Part shown: positions 17,593 to 26,600 of the stretch, piece after piece
Layout of the letters: each line of letters begins with the position of its first letter
Numbering within the stretch: position 1 is the stretch's first letter
Assembly (NCBI GenBank): GCA_002455255.1
Contig: DKKL01000057.1
Span: forward strand, 14,075 to 50,868
Length of the DNA: 36,794 bases
Origin: Candidatus Tepidiaquacellales bacterium UBA6667
Lineage (GTDB): Bacteria > Bacteroidota > Ignavibacteria > Tepidaquicellales > Tepidaquicellaceae
Reading direction: 5' to 3'
Program-made: the position numbers and the translations under genes
The notes under the pieces: model-generated
The model's database searches: none
The model's input: only the letters and a program-made list of their open reading frames with translations
What the model was told of the DNA's origin: nothing

Positions 17593-19245
17593 TTAAGTTT
17601 GAATAACTCCGGTATTGAATTTAGGTATGTCCGGATTTTGATTTGCTAATTCAATCGAATAAGAAATTATTTCTCTTGTTTTTGCGGGATCTATGATTCC
17701 ATCAATCCATAATCTTGATGCAGCATATAATACATTCGTCTGTTCATCATATCTTTTCTTGATTTCATCCAAAAATTCTTTCTTTTCAGATTCAGAAATT
17801 TCTTTGCCTGCTTTTTTTAACTGTCCGAGTTTTATATCAAGTAAAACATTACTTGCCTGTGAACCTCCCATAACAGCAATCTGTGCATTGGGATAAGCGA
17901 AAATAAAACGCGGGTCATATGCCTTTCCGCACATTGCATAATTTCCTGCACCGTAACTGTTCCCGGTTATAATTGTAATTTTTGGTACTGTGGAATTTGC
18001 AACTGCATTTACCATTTTTGCCCCGTCTTTTATTATCCCACCGTGTTCACTTCGTGAACCTACCATAAATCCGGTTACATCTTGCAAAAATATTAAAGGA
18101 ATTTTTCTTTGATTACAGTTTAAAATAAATCTTGTTGCTTTATCGGCTGAGTCAGAATAAATTACACCGCCAAACTGCATTTCGCCTTTTTTTGATTTTA
18201 CTATACTTCTTTGATTTGCGACAATTCCAACAGCCCACCCGTCTATTCTCGCATAACCACAAATAATAGTTTTTCCATATTCAGGTTTATACTCATCAAA
18301 ATCTGATTTATCTGTTAATCTGGCAATTAGTTCATACGTATCATAAGGTTTAGCCGGATCTTCTGAAATACAACCGTATATTTCTTCAATGCTGTATTCA
18401 GGATTTTCAGGTTTTATTCTGTCAAACCCGGCAGTTTTATTCTGACCGAATTTACTGATTAAACTTCTGATTTTTTGAATGCAGGCTTTATCATCAGGCA
18501 TTTTTTCATCAGTAATACCTGAAATTTCAGTAGTAACCGTTGCACCACCGAGAGATTCATTATCAATTGATTCGCCAATCGCAGCTTTCACAAGATGAGA
18601 CCCGGCGAGAAAAATACTTCCGGTTTTATCAACTATAAGTGCTTCATCACTCATAATCGGTAAGTATGCTCCACCTGCAACACAAGGACCCATTATAGCT
18701 GCAATTTGTGGAATACCCATTGAACTCATAACCGCATTATTTCTGAAAATTCTGCCGAAGTGCTCTTTGTCAGGAAATATTTCATCTTGCATTGGAAGAA
18801 ATACACCTGCAGAATCAACAAGGTAAATTATAGGAAGTCGGTTTTCCATTGCAATTTCCTGAGCTCTGAGATTTTTTTTCCCTGTAATAGGAAACCATGC
18901 ACCCGCTTTAACGGTGGCATCATTTGCTACAATAACGCAATCTCTTCCTGAAACTTTCCCGATTCCAAAAACAGTACCCGATGAAGGTGCACCGCCATAT
19001 TCTTCATACATTCCATACGCTGTAAGTTCACCTATTTCAAGAAACGGTGAATTTTCATCAATTAATAAATTTATTCTTTCACGACAATGTAATTTGTTTT
19101 TGGTATGGAGTTTTTCAATCGCTTTAGCTCCGCCGCCTTGATGAACTTTTTTAGAAATTCCTTCTATCTTACGATATAGTTCTTTATGATAATCTTCTCT
19201 TTTATTGAACTCTTCGTTTTTCTTAATTTTTGATTTAATAATCAT
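17593..19245 (-). CDS. Acyl-CoA carboxylase carboxyltransferase (beta) subunit, MccB-like
   Basis: A 550-residue biotin-dependent carboxyltransferase subunit. The N-terminal crotonase-fold half has CRERINLLID and MGPCVAGGAYLPIMSDEALIV. The C-terminal half has FLQDVTGFMVGSRSEHGGI..DGAKMV and GNSYGAGNYAMCGKAYDPRF..AYPNAQIAVMGG. That last region is the methylcrotonyl-CoA carboxylase type rather than the propionyl-CoA type, so leucine degradation is the best guess; geranyl- or other acyl-CoA remain possible. The enzyme transfers CO2 from carboxybiotin to acyl-CoA and needs a biotin carboxylase/BCCP alpha subunit, which is not in the window. Its ATG at 19245 abuts the clpX stop with no intervening base. 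Confidence 0.9.
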   Translation of the reverse strand: MIIKSKIKKNEEFNKREDYHKELYRKIEGISKKVHQGGGAKAIEKLHTKNKLHCRERINLLIDENSPFLEIGELTAYGMYEEYGGAPSSGTVFGIGKVSGRDCVIVANDATVKAGAWFPITGKKNLRAQEIAMENRLPIIYLVDSAGVFLPMQDEIFPDKEHFGRIFRNNAVMSSMGIPQIAAIMGPCVAGGAYLPIMSDEALIVDKTGSIFLAGSHLVKAAIGESIDNESLGGATVTTEISGITDEKMPDDKACIQKIRSLISKFGQNKTAGFDRIKPENPEYSIEEIYGCISEDPAKPYDTYELIARLTDKSDFDEYKPEYGKTIICGYARIDGWAVGIVANQRSIVKSKKGEMQFGGVIYSDSADKATRFILNCNQRKIPLIFLQDVTGFMVGSRSEHGGIIKDGAKMVNAVANSTVPKITIITGNSYGAGNYAMCGKAYDPRFIFAYPNAQIAVMGGSQASNVLLDIKLGQLKKAGKEISESEKKEFLDEIKKRYDEQTNVLYAASRLWIDGIIDPAKTREIISYSIELANQNPDIPKFNTGVIQT

Positions 19246-20529
19246 CTATGCAAATGCCTTTTTACTTTCACTCAGATATACTGCCTTCTTTTTTCCTCTG
19301 ATAGTATCTTTATCAATTACACATCTTGAAACATTTTCTTTTGAAGGAATTTCATACATAATATCAAGCATACTGTCTTCAAGAATTGACCTTAATGCTC
19401 TTGCTCCTGTTCCTCTGTTGATTGCAATTGTTGCAATTTCTTCCAAAGCATCCTGCGTAAATTCTAAATCTACACCTTCCATTCGTAAAAGTTTTTGGTA
19501 TTGTTTAATAATGGCATTTTTAGGTTCCTGCAAGATAGATAGTAATGCTTTCTTATCAAGCGAATCTAAAGTAGTCATAACAGGCAATCTACCAACTAAT
19601 TCAGGGATTAATCCAAATTTAACTAAATCATCCGGTTCCACATTTTTCATTATATTATCCCGAACGCTGTCTTTTTTTGATTTTATATCAGCACCAAAAC
19701 CCATAGATGAAGAGTCAAGTCTTTTTTCAATTATTTTTTCTAATCCGTCAAAAGCACCACCACATATGAACAAAATATTTTTAGTGTTGATATTAATAAG
19801 TGGTTGCTCAGGATGTTTCCTTCCGCCTTTCGGAGGAACACCTGCAACAGTTCCTTCAAGTAGTTTCAGTAATGCCTGCTGAACACCTTCACCTGAAACA
19901 TCTCTCGTTATAGAAGTGCTGTCACCTTTTCTTGCAATTTTATCAATTTCATCAAGGTAGATAATACCTCTTTCAGTTTTATTCAAATCAAAATCAGCAC
20001 TTTGAAGAAGATGAACCAGAATAGACTCAACATCATCACCCACATATCCCGCTTCTGTGAGCGTAGTAGCATCGGCAATAGCAAACGGAACGTTTAGCAT
20101 TTTAGCAAGAGTTTGAGCAAGATGAGTCTTTCCTGTACCTGTAGGACCTATTAATAAAATATTACTTTTATCAAGATCTACATCATCAATATAATTATAT
20201 CCTTTTGAATCAATCCTTTTATAATGGTTATATACTGCAACGGAGAGAGTTTTTTTAGCTCTGTCTTGCCCGATTACATATTCATCAAGAAGTTTCTTAA
20301 TATTTTGTGGTACGAGGTTAGTTTTAAGTTTATCAACCCCTTTATTTTTAGAAGCAAGATTATTTTGTTTTATAATCTGCATAGCAGCCCCAACGCATAC
20401 TTCACATATATATGAATCCGTCCCTGAAGAATTTTCAGGACCTTTAATCATATTAGTTACTTTGTCGGCAGTTCTCCCGCAAAAAGAACACTTTGGTTGA
20501 TTAATGCGATTATTAAAATTTTTTGCCAT
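19246..20529 (-). CDS. clpX: ATP-dependent Clp protease ATP-binding subunit ClpX
   Basis: The AAA+ unfoldase that feeds substrates to ClpP, 427 residues, full length. The N-terminal C4 zinc-binding domain has Cys14, Cys17, Cys42 and Cys45. The AAA+ core has Walker A GPTGTGKT at 128-135, pore-1 loop GYVG at 161-164, Walker B IIYLDEID at 189-196 and the RKH loop at 237-239. The ClpP-docking loop reads MGF at 276-278 in place of the usual IGF, a conservative change. clpP is not adjacent in the window, unlike many genomes with clpP-clpX. It is the first gene of the minus-strand run that continues into the acyl-CoA carboxylase gene. The start is ATG at 20529. Confidence 0.97.
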   Translation of the reverse strand: MAKNFNNRINQPKCSFCGRTADKVTNMIKGPENSSGTDSYICEVCVGAAMQIIKQNNLASKNKGVDKLKTNLVPQNIKKLLDEYVIGQDRAKKTLSVAVYNHYKRIDSKGYNYIDDVDLDKSNILLIGPTGTGKTHLAQTLAKMLNVPFAIADATTLTEAGYVGDDVESILVHLLQSADFDLNKTERGIIYLDEIDKIARKGDSTSITRDVSGEGVQQALLKLLEGTVAGVPPKGGRKHPEQPLININTKNILFICGGAFDGLEKIIEKRLDSSSMGFGADIKSKKDSVRDNIMKNVEPDDLVKFGLIPELVGRLPVMTTLDSLDKKALLSILQEPKNAIIKQYQKLLRMEGVDLEFTQDALEEIATIAINRGTGARALRSILEDSMLDIMYEIPSKENVSRCVIDKDTIRGKKKAVYLSESKKAFA

Positions 20530-20624
20530 TAAGATTGGATAGATTTGAAAAAGAAAATTGAAGAGAATATTTTGTGATATGACATCAGGAAATTAAAATT
20601 AAATTCATTCACATAATAAAATAG

Positions 20625-20706
20625 TGCGTGATGAGGGAGTCGAACCCCCACGCCTTGCGGCGCTAGATCCTAAGTCTAGTGCGTCTGCCAGTTCCGCCAA
20701 TCACGC
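20625..20706 (-). tRNA. tRNA-Leu (anticodon UAG)
   Basis: On the minus strand this 81-base body folds as a class II tRNA. It has a 7-bp acceptor stem (GCGTGAT/ATCACGC), a D arm with GG, an anticodon stem CTAGA/TCTAG with loop CTTAGGA, a long variable arm CGCCGCAAGGCGT, and a T arm GGGGGTTCGACTCCC. The anticodon UAG is at 20670-20672 (complement). The base after the acceptor stem is A, the leucine discriminator; CCA is not encoded. It lies in the spacer upstream of clpX, with no integrase or attachment repeat nearby. Confidence 0.96.
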
Positions 20707-20850
20707 AATTTTCAAGACTTATCAATTTAACAAATATATTGCTTTAATTAAATGAAATTATGATAGATTATGAATAAAAATTAAAAAATTGAGCAATAAA
20801 TACAAAATATTTTTGATGTAAATATCTTAGATTTTTAAAATATTTCGCAT

Positions 20851-20890
20851 TATTTGTGTAATTAGTTTAATTCGTGTTAATTCGTGGTGA
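20851..20890 (+). repeat. Four degenerate 10-bp tandem units (TTCGTGTTAA-like)
   Basis: The sequence breaks into consecutive ten-base units tatttgtgta, attagtttaa, ttcgtgttaa and ttcgtggtga, in register. The last two are nearly identical over their first six bases. The 10-bp period matches one helical turn. From memory, similar TTCGTG/TTAATTCGTG repeats occur between genes in many Bacteroidota-group genomes; no function is known to me. Confidence 0.6.
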
Positions 20891-20982
20891 TGTTCGCAAT
20901 TGTTTTGGAAGGATGTGAACAAAAATAAATTTTTATTCTGTAAAAGGGATTTTTATTTTAAAGAATTTTATTTATGTTATTT

Positions 20983-20990
20983 TAATTTTG
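20983..20990 (+). promoter_or_regulatory. Possible Bacteroidota-type -7 element
   Basis: TAATTTTG fits the TAnnTTTG -7 consensus used by the Bacteroidota primary sigma factor and lies 25 bp upstream of the ATG at 21016. No convincing -33 TTTG is seen at the proper distance, and such a motif is common by chance in this base composition. Confidence 0.25.
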
Positions 20991-21015
20991 TTTAATTAAA
21001 AAAAACAATTAATCT

Positions 21016-21981
21016 ATGAAAATCTTTACAAACTTTGTAATTATTCTTTCTCTTTATTTATCGGTTTTTTCGGGGGTAACCAACGGGCAAGGGGATACGG
21101 TTTTATTACCGAATATTATCCCTAATAACTATGCGATGACTCCGGGAACTGCGGGTTTTCTGGGACCGACGGCTAACGCTGCGAGGACTTATCAAATGTT
21201 GATTCACCAGGATCAGTTGACGGGTATGGTGAACCAATATGTTACAAGTTTGACTTTTAGAATTCCGACTTCGGCGACTGAGGACTGGCCTGTGAGTGAT
21301 GTAACTTTTAACAGTTATGATATTTATCTTGGGACGAGTGTCCCTCCATCTCAGAGAAGTTTAACTTTTGCTTTGAACTGGGCGGGAACTCCTACTCAGG
21401 TGAGAAGCGGTAGTCTTGTTATCCCTGCGGGTTCTTTTAGATTTGGTGGAAGTCCAACTCAGTTTGGATATGCGATTACTTTTAACACTCCTTATTTATA
21501 TACAGGTGGACATCTTTTGGTCGAACTGCGACATACAGGTTTTACGGGTACATCAAGGAATAATGATGCGATTGGGACTGCGATTCCGGGATATTTGGAT
21601 CAGTTTAGTGCTTGCTGGACAGGAAGCTATACGGGAACTGCGGGCTCTCAGGGGAATTTTGTTGTGCTGAAGCTTAACTCTGTTATGACGAATATTGAGA
21701 ATGACCCGGTAACTCCGGTTTCATTTGATTTAAAACAAAACTATCCTAATCCTTTCAATCCTTTTACGCAGATTTCATTTTCAATTCCTAAGAGTGATTT
21801 AGTTACTTTAAAAATTTATGATAAACTTGGAAGAGAGATTCAGACGCTTGTGAATGAATTTAAAACTGCGGGAAATTATTCAGTTGGATTTATGGGTGAT
21901 AATCTTTCGAGCGGAACATATTATTACAGGATTCAATCGGGTGATTTTGTATCAACAAAGAAGATGATTTTGATTAAATAA
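21016..21981 (+). CDS. Secreted protein with T9SS type A sorting domain
   Basis: A 321-residue exported protein. Residues 1-25 form a Sec signal peptide. The central part (26-230) is beta-rich with many Thr, Gly and Pro and matches no family I recognise; it reads like a jelly-roll or carbohydrate-binding-like fold. The C-terminal T9SS type A domain begins with NYPNPFNP at 242-249. It continues through KIYDKLGREIQTLVNE and LSSGTYYYRI and ends in the basic TKKMILIK. Such tails direct passage through the outer membrane and anchoring or release. Base composition differs from the neighbours: 21241-21300 has 28 of 60 G+C against 20 of 60 for 22141-22200, with frequent GCG and GGG codons. An intrinsic terminator follows. 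Confidence 0.88.
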   Translation: MKIFTNFVIILSLYLSVFSGVTNGQGDTVLLPNIIPNNYAMTPGTAGFLGPTANAARTYQMLIHQDQLTGMVNQYVTSLTFRIPTSATEDWPVSDVTFNSYDIYLGTSVPPSQRSLTFALNWAGTPTQVRSGSLVIPAGSFRFGGSPTQFGYAITFNTPYLYTGGHLLVELRHTGFTGTSRNNDAIGTAIPGYLDQFSACWTGSYTGTAGSQGNFVVLKLNSVMTNIENDPVTPVSFDLKQNYPNPFNPFTQISFSIPKSDLVTLKIYDKLGREIQTLVNEFKTAGNYSVGFMGDNLSSGTYYYRIQSGDFVSTKKMILIK

Positions 21982-22024
21982 AATATTTAAAAGTATATTA
22001 TTTAAAAATTAAAGTTACTAAATT

Positions 22025-22052
22025 AAAGAGGTCAAAAGACCTCTTTTTTTTT
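22025..22052 (+). terminator. Strong rho-independent terminator
   Basis: A perfect 9-bp stem, AAAGAGGTC (22025-22033) and GACCTCTTT (22038-22046), closes an AAAA loop and runs into an unbroken T tract to 22052. It lies 43 bp after the first T9SS gene and 18 bp before the next ATG, so it should separate their transcription. Confidence 0.93.
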
Positions 22053-22069
22053 ATTTAAAATTAATTGAT

Positions 22070-23548
22070 ATGAAAATTTTATTAATTGTATTTGTATTGA
22101 TGTTAACTTCAGTTGAATCAAAATCACAGGGTTATTTAAATTTCCCGCTCGATACAATTGTGAGCGATGAATTTTACAATTACAGAAATATGGCAAAATT
22201 TGATGCGAATGGAAAAATTCATATGGTAAATACCAGACAATTTCATACTAACAGTGCCACACGTGAAATTTTTTACAGGAATAATGTAAGTGGAAGTTTT
22301 GTAACGACGAGACTAACTCATAATAACACGGATGATAACTATGCATCTTTCGGTTTTGATTCACAGGGATTTGTTCATATTGGCTGGGAACAGCGAGATG
22401 CAGGAAATTTATTTCAACTGATATATAAAAATAACAGAGGCGGAACGTTTGGTGATTCTGTATGGATTACTTCCGGAGGTGTGAACAAGGCAACTCCGTT
22501 TATGGCTGTTGGGAAAGACAGTTTAGTTCATTTTGTTTATTATACATATTCAACAGGAAATAATAATGCATATTATAGAAATTATAACTTCATTACAAAT
22601 CAACTTGGTCCTGAAGTATTTTTATCAGCAGCAATGACAGGAAGCGAGAACGATATTGAAGTTGCGGTTGATAACAATAACAAAATTCATATTATATACT
22701 GTACGAATGTAAATATAAACGGAGGTGCTTTAAGATATTGGACTAATGAATCAGGGACTTTGACTGAGATACCAACAGGGATTTCTGCCAATGGAGAGTA
22801 TCCTGATATAACGATTGATAATGGAAATGAAATTCATATTGTTTACAGGTTAGCAACTGACAAAAGAATTTATGTTTTGAGAAGACTATCAGGTGGAAAT
22901 TTTCAAACACCATTGGCAATTTCACCCTCTTCAATCGGGAACCCTTCTTATTGGAGGTCTATTGATACTGATGATAAAGGAACTTTATTTGTAACATATC
23001 AGAACAGTACAAACCCGGCACCGAGAGGTTTTTTCCTGATTCATGTTATAGGGAATAATGTTTCTCAACCTATATTAGTTTTTGAAGACAGCACTGCAAG
23101 TTATATAGGCAGAGGTTCTTCGTCAGTTGCTGCAAGAAAAGAAGGAGAACTCGCAGTAACTTTTGACCCTACGGCTTCAAGAAACGGAAATGTTGCATCA
23201 GATATTTTTTTGAAAAAAGGTACTTTGATTGTAACTGATATAAAAAATCCTTCCATACCTATTCCTAAAGGTTATGTATTAAACCAAAATTATCCAAATC
23301 CATTTAACCCGAGTACAAAAATTTCATTTGAAATACCTGAGGCAAGTATAATTAAATTAAAAATTTTTTCATCAATAGGAAATGAGGTAATGAGCGTTAT
23401 TAATAATGAGAAAAAACAAAAAGGATTTTATGAATATAATATTAATTTTTCAGATTTAACAACCGGAATATATTTTTATAGATTGACAGCAATTTCTGAC
23501 AATAACATTAAAACAGAAATAACTAAAAAACTGATTTTTATGAAATAA
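22070..23548 (+). CDS. Secreted beta-propeller-like protein with T9SS type A sorting domain
   Basis: A 492-residue exported protein. Residues 1-20 are a signal peptide (LLIVFVLMLTSVESKSQ). Residues 25-385 contain repeated strands of the sialidase/BNR-like type spaced about 50-60 residues apart: KIHMVNTRQF, FVHIGWEQRD, LVHFVYYTYS, KIHIIYCTNV, EIHIVYRLAT, LFVTYQNST and LAVTFDPT. This suggests a six- or seven-bladed propeller without an evident catalytic set. The T9SS domain starts with NYPNPFNP at residue 407 and ends in EITKKLIFMK. The role is unknown; surface binding or glycan recognition is plausible. There is no Shine-Dalgarno before the ATG, and the start lies just after the terminator of the preceding gene. 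Confidence 0.87.
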   Translation: MKILLIVFVLMLTSVESKSQGYLNFPLDTIVSDEFYNYRNMAKFDANGKIHMVNTRQFHTNSATREIFYRNNVSGSFVTTRLTHNNTDDNYASFGFDSQGFVHIGWEQRDAGNLFQLIYKNNRGGTFGDSVWITSGGVNKATPFMAVGKDSLVHFVYYTYSTGNNNAYYRNYNFITNQLGPEVFLSAAMTGSENDIEVAVDNNNKIHIIYCTNVNINGGALRYWTNESGTLTEIPTGISANGEYPDITIDNGNEIHIVYRLATDKRIYVLRRLSGGNFQTPLAISPSSIGNPSYWRSIDTDDKGTLFVTYQNSTNPAPRGFFLIHVIGNNVSQPILVFEDSTASYIGRGSSSVAARKEGELAVTFDPTASRNGNVASDIFLKKGTLIVTDIKNPSIPIPKGYVLNQNYPNPFNPSTKISFEIPEASIIKLKIFSSIGNEVMSVINNEKKQKGFYEYNINFSDLTTGIYFYRLTAISDNNIKTEITKKLIFMK

Positions 23549-23638
23549 ATAATATTAAATTTATAAATACGAAAGTTGTTTTAATTAATAACAATTTTTT
23601 TTATGTTTAAATAAACTCAAACCAAAAAAGGAAGATCA

Positions 23639-26600
23639 ATGAAGCACTTTACAAAACTTAAAGTAGTGTTTTTTTCTGTTTTTCTCTTTTCACTTTTTCT
23701 CACAAATCATTCGAACGCACAACTTGCCGGTAACTTTACAATCCCCGGAGATTATGCAAACTTCACAGCAGCATTCAACGATTTAAACGCACTTGGCGTA
23801 GGACCCGGCGGTGTTACTTTCAGAGTGGATGCGAACAGTGTATTTAATGAAGTTCCTCCGGTTTTAAACGCATCTGGTACATCCGCAAATCCAATCCGTT
23901 TTGAAAAAAACGGTGCCGGTAATAATCCAAAAATTACAGCAAATGTTCCCGGTACGTTAACTGCAACTTTTGGAAATAACGGTGACGGTATCGTTATCAT
24001 AAACGGCGGTGATTATATTACATTTGAAAATATTGATCTTGATGGAAATAATACTTATGTAACTACACTTGAAAAGTATGAGTATGGTTATTTTTTCAAA
24101 AAAGCATCTGCAACTGACGCAAGTAAAAATGTAAGTATTATTGGTTGTAATATTACATTATATCATAATATTGCGGATATAGTAACTTCCGGGTCCGGTA
24201 TTTTTGTTTCAAATATTTCCGGAACAGCATCTGTTACGGTTACAGATGCCGGTGGAAAATCTGAGTTTATAAATTTACAGGGGAATACAATCAGCGGTGC
24301 ATATGTTGGTATTCAGGTAAGAGGATTTAATTCCGGTTCCCCATACGAGCTTTATGATAATAATATAAATGTTGGTACAGTAACCGGAAACAATATAACA
24401 AATTATGGAGGAGGTACAGGTACTGCTTATGGTGTCTATGCAATTTATCAGGATAGTTTGAGAATATCAAACAACACTATGGTAAGTTTAACCACCGCAA
24501 CAACGCTTTATGGAATTTTTACTTCAACAGGTGTTAACTCAAGCATTGACATAAATAATAATACAGTAACCATTAATGGTGGTGGAACAACTTCAACTAT
24601 TTATGGAATTAACAATGCGATGGGTGGTACCGGAACAGATAACTTAGTAAGGATATTTAATAACACATTTGAGAATTCAACTTATGCTACGGCAACTACA
24701 GGGGTATTTTATGGTATTTACAACACTGCTACTGCATTGAATGTTCAGATGTATAATAATATAGTAAGGAATAATTCAAGGGTAGGAACTTCTGGAGCAA
24801 CTTATTGGCTTTATAGTTCCGGATCGGCAGCAAGTGGTAATGTTGAAGTTTATGGGAATCAGGTTTACGGAAATACATCAACTGCAGCAACAGGTGATGT
24901 ATTCTGTTTATATGTAAATGAGGTTGCCACAGTAAATAAAAATGTTTACAGTAATTTAATTTATAATAATTCCGGAGGTGATGATATTTACGGTATAAAT
25001 TCCACACTCGGAAATAATATCAATATTTACAAAAATATAATTTACGGTATATCAACGACTACAGCTTTAACAACTTCACCATATTGTACAGGTATTCAAG
25101 TCAGTACAGGAACTAATGTCTATGTATATAACAATTATGTTTCACATTTAACCGCTCCAAATTCTGCAGCGACTGATGCGGTAAGAGGTATAAGTTTCAC
25201 CTCAGCAACAACAAATGCCATTAGAGGATTGTATTATAATACGATTTATTTAAATGCAACTTCATCCGGAGTGAATTTCGGTTCATCTGGTGTTTATCAT
25301 ATATTCAGTACTACTGCAACATCTTCAACTCTTGATATGAGAAACAATAATATTGTTAATGTATCTACTGCTAACGGAACAGGATTTACAGCAGCATTCA
25401 GAAGAAGTGCAGCAACTAATCTAAATAACTACTCAACAGTTTCAAATAATAATAATTTTTATGCAGGTATTCCAAGTGCGTCAAATGTAATATATTCAGA
25501 CGGAACAAATCACATTCAGGCAATGGCTGATTTCCGTACTTTTGTTGACCCAAGAGAATCCGCATCAATTACAGGTTTACCTCCTTTTATAAATGCTTCA
25601 ACTCCTCCTTATAACTTAAGAATTAATGAAGCATCTCCAACTCAATTGGAAAGTGCCGGTACACCTATTACAACTCCTATTGCTATTCACGGTGATTATG
25701 ATGACACTCCAAGATATCCTAATATGGGATATCCTTTTAATCCTTCATATCCACCTTCAGCACCGGATATAGGTGCGGATGAGTTTGCAGGTATCCCTGC
25801 TGATTTAACTCCTCCGACGATTTCATATAATCCTTTACTGAATACTGCTTCAACAGGTAACAGAACTTTAACTGCAACAATTACTGATGCTTCCGGTGTT
25901 GTAACGGGTACTAATGGTCCAAGATTATATTACAAAAAAAGCACTGATCCTTCATATATTTTTGATAATGCACCAATGATTTCAGGTGATGATTATACTT
26001 TCACACTTAATACAGCGTCACTTGGTGGAGTATCTACAGGAACTATTATACAATATTATGTTGCCGCTCAGGATTCTGCAAATAATGGCGGAACTCAACC
26101 TGCCGGAGGTTCAGGAATTAATCCTCCGGGAACGACGCCTCCGGGTTCACCTGCAAGTTATACAGTTGTACCTTCTTTATCCGGAACATATACTGTCGGA
26201 GCAACAGGAAATTATCCGAGTTTAACTGCGGTAGCAACTTTATTAAGCAATCAAAATGCTGAAGTTGTAGGAAATGTTTTCTTTGAATTACAAAATGATT
26301 ATGATAGTACTATCGTTGAAACTGTTCCAATCGTATTCCCTGAGTTTGTTAATGCAGGAACATTAAATGGAACTCCTTTTACAGTAACTATCAGACCGGC
26401 ATTAGGAGTAACAAACAGAGTAACATCAGGTGATCCGGGTGCAAACTTTGCTTTTCCGGTTATAAATTTTGTTGGAGGTAAACATTACATTCTTGATGGA
26501 AGACCCGGCGGTATTGGGACATCAAGAGAGTGGACTATCCGTAACATTAGAAATACCGGAACAATTGGTTGCGTTCTAAGATTTGCGGACGATGGTGCTT

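Larger units (their letters stand above)
20707..21015. other. AT-rich intergenic region between tRNA-Leu and the first T9SS gene
   Basis: About 309 bp without a credible gene in any frame. It holds the 10-bp tandem repeat array at 20851-20890 and a possible Bacteroidota-like promoter motif just upstream of 21016, both listed separately. Nothing else stands out. Confidence 0.7.

Noticed and set aside
19205..19882. A 225-codon open frame on the plus strand opposite clpX and the carboxylase start
   Set aside because: It is antisense to two genes with full motif support, has no recognisable domain, and is Ser/Ile/Leu-rich as expected for a reverse-complement shadow of AT-rich coding DNA.
20625..20706. 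tRNA-Leu as the attachment site of an integrated element
   Set aside because: No integrase gene and no copy of the tRNA 3' end was noticed nearby; the neighbouring genes on both sides look like ordinary chromosome and T9SS cargo.
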